Source of the DNA: Tritrichomonas musculus
Lineage: Eukaryota > Parabasalia > Tritrichomonadida > Tritrichomonadidae
NCBI GenBank assembly: GCA_039105265.1
Contig: JAPFFF010000020.1
Span: 947,001 to 1,011,000, forward strand
Reading direction: 5' to 3'
DNA length: 64,000 bases
A model generated the notes under the pieces. The model searched no databases. It was given only the letters and a program-made list of their open reading frames with translations, and was not told the DNA's origin. The position numbers and the translations under genes were made by a program. Positions within the stretch are counted from its first letter, which is position 1, and the number at the start of each line of letters is the position of its first letter. Below are positions 56,764 through 64,000 of the stretch, in pieces.

Positions 56764-57349
56764 TTATTTCATCTTATAACTTTTTTATTTCCTGATTTGA
56801 TCAATATATGAGAAATTTATTAAGTTTGCTTATATACTTTTTAGGATTAAAGAAAATCGAAAAAAGTGTCAGACATGGAAATAACTATCTGACATTTTGT
56901 AATTTCTTATTTATTAGTAAAAAAAAAAAAAAAATGAATTCATCTATATTATTTTTATATTTGTTATTTTTAATAAAATCAAAAATATATAAATATTAAA
57001 AAAAAAAGGAGATAATTTTTGCCCCTAATCTTTTTTGCCCCCAACCATTAAGGTCAATTTTGACCCTGTATCGTACTTCAGAAAAAATCAGCTAGAACTT
57101 ACCATGAGTACTTTGATTTCCTTTTTTTTTTTTTTTTTTTTTTTTTTGGATTCCAAAAAGTCCTAAATCTAATACTTGTAATTGATCTGAAGAGTTGGGC
57201 GGCTCTATAAATATATCTATTCATTAATAGAAGCATTCTTGTAAGAAATATTCAGAAAAGAGTGCGGAACAGCCATAAAATAAAAGTAAGATTGGACCGC
57301 TGTAATTGTATTTTTTTCTTCTTTGAATAATTTCAGGAAATATGATTTC
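56764..57349. other. AT-rich region with poly-T and a GGTCAA palindrome
   Basis: No gene supported. Contains TTTTTGCCCC direct repeats (57,016-57,041), the palindrome GGTCAA-TT-TTGACC at 57,052-57,065 and 27 T at 57,122-57,148. The region beyond may be the decayed 3' part of the transposase that follows. Confidence 0.45.
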
Positions 57350-58469
57350 ATCTGCCCTGTAATCCTAAATATGAGCTATGATAAATTATTTTCTTGCTAT
57401 GCGTAAAAATAACCTGTATCAGGACGATAACCAAGCATGTATAATTCTCGCTCAATTGTTTTTCTTGTGATGATAAGAAGTGAATTAAGGCACGATCCAT
57501 CTGCAATCACGCTTGCAAATAAAGTGGAATGTTTTTGTTATCTTTTTACTGAATAATGTATATCCTTGGTCGATACATCACATGGAATGAGAACATATTC
57601 TGGCTTGGCGTTTGCCCATTGTTGAAAGCCTGTTTCATCCGTGTTCATCACAAATGAATCCCTAACTTTATAGTAAGTTAGAAATGCAGTGAGTCTTGCA
57701 TAATATTCTTTAATATCAGATTCAATAGGGGTTGCAATTGCAGTTTGGGCAATATCGAACCTTTTTAATAATTTAACAAAAGAATCAGAGATTTATAGTT
57801 TGTTGAATCTTTCGTACACAAAATGAAGAACTGAATGAATTGTTGGTATATTTTCTTCTTGATATCTCAGATATATAAATTCTTTCACTTCTTCGATTTC
57901 TTCTTTGGTTAACTGAGCAGAAGCGCCAACTTTTTTTTGATTTTCATCATTCTTTTGGAATGGGTGTAAACAGTTGCTGGGTGTATTCCAAATAATTTAC
58001 CAATTTGACGGTGCTTCTTACCATCTGTTAAACCGAGAACGTAGTAAACTTGTTCTTGGTAATGAGTTTTAGAAAAAAGCTCTTCCTTGTGACTTTCGAT
58101 TAATCTCTTAAAATCGTCATTTAACTGTTAAAAGTTTTCAGGAAAACATGTTAGGGGAGGTCTAGTTTGGTCAAAACCGATTTCGGTATCATTCTCTTCA
58201 TCCGAAGTCTCTTCTTTAGGACATTCATACATATCTTCCTCATCGTCCTCAGAATTTTGGCTTATTGAGGCATTCCATGGATTATCATACATGTTAATAT
58301 GATTATAAGCAGCTTTGATGCAACTTGTATCATGATTGAACTTATCATCGTCAATCTCGATATCAGAGAACTTTTCTTTTTTGAGGTTTCCTAAAAACCA
58401 TGGTGAAACTTCAACTTCAGTAGATAAGAAGCTTGCTAAAAATTCTCGTGAAGTTGGAACACTGTCCAT
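57350..58469 (-). pseudogene. Pogo/DDE_1-type transposase, decayed
   Basis: Starts at the ATG at 58,469 (MDSVPTSREFLASFLSTEVE; first 113 residues intact). After a stop at 58,128-58,130 it continues in the same frame with FKRLIESHKEELF and a helix-turn-helix, HRQIGKLFGIHPATVYTHSK, then shifts frame near 57,930. The catalytic part reads SFVMNTDETGFQQWANAKPE, a DDE_1 motif, and STLFASVIADGSCLNSLLII, then ERELYMLGYRPDTGYF. At least two more stops are present. The match is to the DDE superfamily endonucleases abundant in trichomonads. Clear terminal repeats were not found. Not functional. Confidence 0.7.
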
Positions 58470-59253
58470 GATATTTGTAAATTAAAGAGTGAAGTTTAAC
58501 TGTTATCTTTCAATTTTCATTTTTTTTGTTTTTTAATATTCATACTATCTACAGGCTTCGCATTTCAAATCGGCCCTTTTAACGGATATTTGACCATATA
58601 TTGGCCTTTAAAAGTGCTAGAAAGGGCCTATATTTTATTTTTTCTATATTTTTTAATTAATAAAATAAATACAAAATAATATAAATATTTTTTATATTAT
58701 TAATAATTTATATCAAATATTTATAAAGATATTTATTCGTTAAAATAACAATGATCTATAGGCGGACTCGAACTTGATTTCCTAAAAAGTCGAGATAAAA
58801 TTTTCAATTCCAAAAGTTACAACTTAAAATCTATATTTAAAAAAGTTATTTCCAAATTTGTTGGTGTAAAATGTCATTTTAATTTATTATTTCCAAAAAT
58901 TTAAGACCAAATTCCAATTGAAATATTTTTAAATCTGAAAATCTTTGAGTAAAAAGACATTAAAATGTCCCAATCTCTAAAATTTTTTGAACAAAAAATT
59001 TTTAATAGATTTTAAAATCTCAAACTTATATTTTAATTTAGCATTAAAAAGTTCAAATTCCCGATGTCACAATTTAATTTCTCCTAAATAGAACCTTAAT
59101 GTCCGAAAGCTATATCCCAAAAAGTCTCATAAAAATCCTCATGCCTAGGATTTTTTCTCTCAATATGCTTTTTAAAATAGATCAAATATCCTGAGTTTTA
59201 TACTCAAATATACTTTTTTAAATGAAAGTATTATTTTGTTCATAAGAATAATC
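58470..59253. other. Non-coding AT-rich spacer
   Basis: No gene supported. A GC-rich patch at 58,548-58,630 contains GGCCC words (GGCCCTTTTAACGG, GGCCTTTAAAAG, GGGCC); no further structure identified. Confidence 0.4.
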
Positions 59254-59929
<676 letters not shown>

Positions 59930-60234
59930 CTTTTATTTAAAGAAAGTTCATTTGAGTTAAAAGAAAGTACATTTGAGTTGAAAATTGATTTTGAAGCATT
60001 TCTTTATAAACTAAGTTTTTTAATTTTCACGTTTCATTCAATTTAAAAGGATAATATCTTATTAAATAAACATTTATATATTTTATTTTTGATTTATTAG
60101 TTATATATTTTATTACATAAATTATATTTATAATAAAATAAATTTTGTAATATTTTTTTAATTGAGATATATCGAAAAAAAATCCTATCGGACGTGGAAA
60201 TTTCCGAATTGAGTTTACTTTTTATAGTTCTAGG

Positions 60235-60310
60235 CTGACGATGAAATTTCAGAGCCATTATCAAAATTCAATAAAAATTGAATGATCGGCTCTGAATTCA
60301 TTCAAATTTT
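60235..60310. repeat. Interrupted palindrome
   Basis: TTCAGAGCC at 60,248-60,257 pairs with GGCTCTGAA at 60,288-60,297; between them AATTCAATaaaaATTGAAT is a further palindrome. Likely a small foldback. Confidence 0.5.
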
Positions 60311-60434
60311 AATAAATTATATTTTTTAAAAAAACTATTAAAAATAGTATGTCTAATTATTTAATTTTTATATCAATTAAAAATAAATAAATAAATATTT
60401 TTAGCGTATATTTATTAAAATTAAAATGAGTTAA

Positions 60435-60629
60435 TGTAATTATGGATATCATTTATATCCGAGTTCAGGAAATTTTTTGAGTTTTAGCGATTTAATTGGA
60501 TCATCAATTAAATCATTAAATGGTATTGATCCTGCACATTCAAGAATTGAGTCAAATTTGACTACTAAACGTGCTTTTAAAGTTTCAGTCAATGTTAGTT
60601 ACATTTGGACAAATATACTATTAAAATAA
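60435..60629 (+). pseudogene. Orphan coding-like fragment (64 codons)
   Basis: Open frame without ATG reading YPSSGNFLSFSDLIGSSIKS, then LNGIDPAHSRIESNLTTKRA and VSVNVSYIWTNILLK with a stop. Balanced composition unlike the AT noise around it. No family recognised; could be the last exon or remnant of a host gene. Confidence 0.25.
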
Positions 60630-61531
60630 TTGATAAAACACATTGAAAAAACAATACTTAAAAAGCTTTGGTTCTGAATTTTTTTGATTACTAACCGCCG
60701 TCATTCCGTTTACTTTTTTTTGAAAGCTTAATTATCTCTATTAAAGTTATTTTTATCTTATTGTTTTTATTATTTTAAATCATAGATTATTTCAAAATTA
60801 GTTAGCAAATAAAATATATAATATTTATTATTAAAAATATGCCCAAATATTATTGATATTCTTTTTTTTAATAATAGGATTAATATTTGATTTATATTTA
60901 TAATAAATATAAAATAAATAATTAATTTTGATAAAACTTATTATAATATTTAAATAAATTAAAAAATCATTTTTTTTCTTGGAGATAATTATATTTTTAA
61001 ATCATTTTAAATAACCATTTATTCATAGAAATTATTTGATAAATCACATAGAATCAGTCAGCCTAATGATAGTTCATTTTTCCATCAAAAAGTTCTCATA
61101 AGATAATTTTCAATTCAATTTAATTTTTTATACAAGTTATAAATTGAACTATATTTTTTTTTTATTTAACGCAGCAACATTTTCTTTTTGCCCAAAATGA
61201 TCTTAAACTTAAACCAAACATTATACTTTCATATTTTTATAATGAATATGAAATATAATAATTTATTCTTGTTAATATAAACCCCAGCTTTATGGCTTTT
61301 TTGGTGATAATTTATAATTTCTAGTATGAGTTAATGATTCTTTACCTTTTTATTCCATCTATCATTAAATTGTTTATCGTAATAAAGTAATCATCAAGAA
61401 TTATTGATGTTTTTTAGAATTTTTCGTTTTATTTTTATCTTTATATGTTTTTTAATATATAATTTCCTTTTTTTTTTGCATATATTTTATTTTAATATGC
61501 TTTTTTTGCTCTTTTTTTTTTACAGTTGCTT

Positions 61532-61665
61532 CACTTTTGTAACGATAAAACCCACTTTTGTAACGAAAAATGTAACCACCAAAATTTTTAAAAATTTTAT
61601 CACATAACTTTTTTAGTTTAATTTTCACTTTCGTAACGAAAAATTTCACTTTCGTAAAGAAATTA
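61532..61665 (+). repeat. Four CACTTTYGTAACGAAAAA repeats
   Basis: Copies at 61,532, 61,553, 61,626 and 61,648: two pairs, each spaced 21-22 bases. Within each copy TTYGTAACGAAA is nearly palindromic. No gene downstream is supported. Could be a binding-site cluster or a short satellite. Confidence 0.65.
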
Positions 61666-64000
61666 TTATAAATTCATTTTAACCAAAAAAGAGAGAAGGC
61701 ACGAACAAAAAAGCATGTTAACAGTTGTTTACTAATACGAAATTTGAACTTTTTGGCTTTTCAATTGCGAAATAAAATCATGAGCCAAATATGCCAAATA
61801 TACTCATTTAAAATAATCTTAAGCGCAAAAATCAATCATACTACTATTTCCTTTACTTAGTAAAGTATATTTCAAAGCAAATTGATTTCGAATTCAATTT
61901 TTTTTTAAAAGCATTTGCTAATTATCATTCAATTACCTTATTGACGGCTCATTTAAGATGATTTTTTTGGAAATGTTTGTTGTTATTATTGTTTTTATAG
62001 TTAAAATCAATAAAATTTAAAAAACAATAATAAATTTAAAATCAATAATAACAAAAGAAGAAGTTTTATCATGACAGTCTTCTTGTGTTAATTTTTTTCT
62101 CCTTGAGAAATGATAGTACACAGTGGACATCATTTTTAAAATGGTTTATGATTTGAAAAAAGTTTAGATGCTGTTTATGATTTGAAAAAGTTTGAGCATT
62201 TTATCCTATATATAATAAGAGTTCATTTTGAACATAGGCTTAAAAAAATCAGAATAATATCAGTATATCAAATCTATCATTAAAAAAATCCTATCTCTAA
62301 TATATAAAGAGTTTTTATTCAAAAATGATTAAAATATAATATTTTTTAACTTTTTGAGAGCGAAAAGGTGGATGAAAAAAAATCACTTCATATCTTTGAT
62401 TTGATATTCTCTATTTTCTGCCCTGGCCAAGCAGAAAAAGAGCATTTCAAAAACATCATAGACAAAAAATGAAGTACCTGATAGTTTTAAAAGTTTATAA
62501 AACGCCACAATTTAACTGATGATCATAGTAAACCATAGAAGAAGATCAAGATAACATATTTGTAATATTTTTACTTTCAATATTACTTTTATTTGCAATT
62601 TTATAAAAAAAAGTTTATTGTTATTATAAATGATTTATATGTTAATAAAAAAAACACCTTTTAATTTTCTTTATTATTTTACTCTTTTTTAAAGATGATA
62701 TTTATGCATATATTTTAAAATACATTTCATAAATGTTAATTAATAGTAAACTTAATTAAGACAAATATCTATAGGAAGTGGAGATCCCGCTTTTTATTTT
62801 TCTGAAGGTCTGTTCGGTTTAAATACTTATAGAGAGGTCGTTCAGTGAAGTGGTTTTAACGTAACTTTTTACTTGCAATCAACTTTTTACCAAAAAATAT
62901 TTAACAAAATTTCCTAAAAATTATATAATCATAATTTATAGGATTATTCTGTTTTGTTAAATGTAAAATTGTAGTCAAATATGATTTTTTTAATTTTTGA
63001 AATAATATTAATCATTACTGATTTTATCTTTGAATTTTTAAGATTTTTAAGATTTAATTCGATAAATTATATTATTATTCATATACTCGTTATAAATACC
63101 TTGAATCATTCTATTTAAATGATTATTGGTCTCTGAATTGCATTATTAGATAATTTCAGTTTTTTGACATCAAACATTATTCACCGGTTTTTGGTATTTA
63201 TTCTTTTGGTTAGTTATTGTAATATGATTTTATCTTCAACTTTTTAGGAAATTTCTTCCAGTCAATTTTGCATTATAAAATTGCATTTTAAATTCCTATA
63301 CAATCATCTCCAAATTAAAGATTTTAATATATTTTAATATATTTATATATATATTATTAATTTGATTATTTAATTAATTTATCAAAATTTTAGATATTTA
63401 TAGATATAGATCAATTTTTATAATTTGAGATTATTTTTCTGTAAAAATAATTTATTCAATATTTTTATTTATTTAAATGAAAAAATTGAATAACAATTAT
63501 ATTTATTATTCAATCTTATAAATATATATATATAATTCCAATAATACTCTTAAAATGATTGCAATTAATAATATACAATATTAATATTATATAATTATTC
63601 AATTAATTAACTAATATTTATGTTATGTTAAAGATATAAATAAATTATATAATTTTATTACACTTTTATTATAGAATAAATTATTTTTAAAAAATTGAGA
63701 GAAAAATAAATGATTCTCAAATTATTTTTTTATGAAATAAAATAGTAAAAGTATGGAATTCTTAAAAAAAATTATTAAATAAATATAATAATGAATTATG
63801 AAAAATGAGAAAAAGTGTAATAAAATTAAATTTTATCTTCTTGGTCAAAAATATGGTCAAGATTATTATTGCTTTTCATTTAATTATTAAAAATTAAAAT
63901 ATCTAAAGATCAGTCGGAAATTTTATTAAAATATTATTCTATCTTTATATTTATATATCATATAATAACATACTAAAAAATAATCTGTTTTTGAATTACT
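61666..64000. other. AT-rich terminal region without genes
   Basis: Over 75% AT. No ORF worth reporting; CACAGTGGACATC (62,120) and GGAGATCCCGC (62,780) are isolated higher-GC words. I see nothing else. Confidence 0.5.

Noticed and set aside
61404-61649. Small ORFs with Phe or Lys runs
   Set aside because: They only translate T/A-rich sequence and the CACTTTYGTAACG repeats.

Overview
The window looks like nuclear DNA of a trichomonad (Parabasalia), closest in style to Tritrichomonas or Trichomonas. The evidence is a very AT-rich sequence, trichomonad-type DUF3447/ankyrin genes, a large discoidin-repeat surface protein whose stop codon overlaps a TAAA poly(A)-type signal, a pogo-like DDE transposase of the sort common in trichomonads, and several Maverick/Polinton elements. 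The species is inferred, not proven. Only two host genes look intact: the ankyrin-type gene near 23-24 kb and the surface protein at 50.8-54.8 kb.

Layout. 1-16.6 kb is a graveyard of Maverick pieces. A minus-strand piece (1-4690: ATPase, integrase, capsid-type protein) ends in a 223-bp repeat that lies inside the DNA polymerase gene of a second, divergent Maverick (4691-12472: polymerase, protease, capsid-type protein, integrase, ATPase, small proteins). That second piece runs abruptly into a decayed ankyrin array (12.47-13.4 kb). A cyclase-like PAS fragment and a third Maverick fragment (15.2-16.57 kb, carrying a second copy of the 223-bp repeat) follow. 16.57-21.5 kb is satellite: trinucleotide (CAA/CAT)n, then a TTCA/TTCG-rich higher-order repeat interrupted by an 857-bp hAT relic with an 8-bp target duplication. 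21.6-24.2 kb holds a trichomonad ankyrin-type gene with a decayed 187-bp repeat array at its 3' side; its 3' flank is related to the pieces at 13-15 kb.

28,668-49,241 is a Maverick/Polinton that looks whole: 219-bp terminal inverted repeats (about 98% identical), a 5-bp target duplication AACAC, and open genes for protein-primed DNA polymerase, integrase, packaging ATPase, a probable major capsid protein, a probable minor capsid protein, a 1321-residue fibre-like protein and several small proteins. A 1.7-kb element with perfect 37-bp inverted repeats sits in it at a TA site. In this family the polymerase copies the element from a protein primer, the integrase inserts it, and the ATPase and jelly-roll proteins belong to a virion module.

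Right of it are a TTAA-flanked inverted-repeat element, a 120-bp MITE-like palindrome and the 1333-residue type I membrane protein. The last 9 kb is gene-poor: palindromes, a decayed pogo-like transposase, a 654-bp (TAAA)n tract and AT-rich sequence.

The most unusual signal is a set of small tandem double hairpins, mostly GC-rich: two perfect stem-loops separated by 0-3 bases, usually with 3-base loops. They are scattered through the 38-47 kb half of the intact Maverick, in-frame inside genes, on stop codons and directly before a start codon. A similar one interrupts a satellite repeat at 20.79 kb. Stem sequences differ while pairing is kept, which suggests a structured or mobile element.
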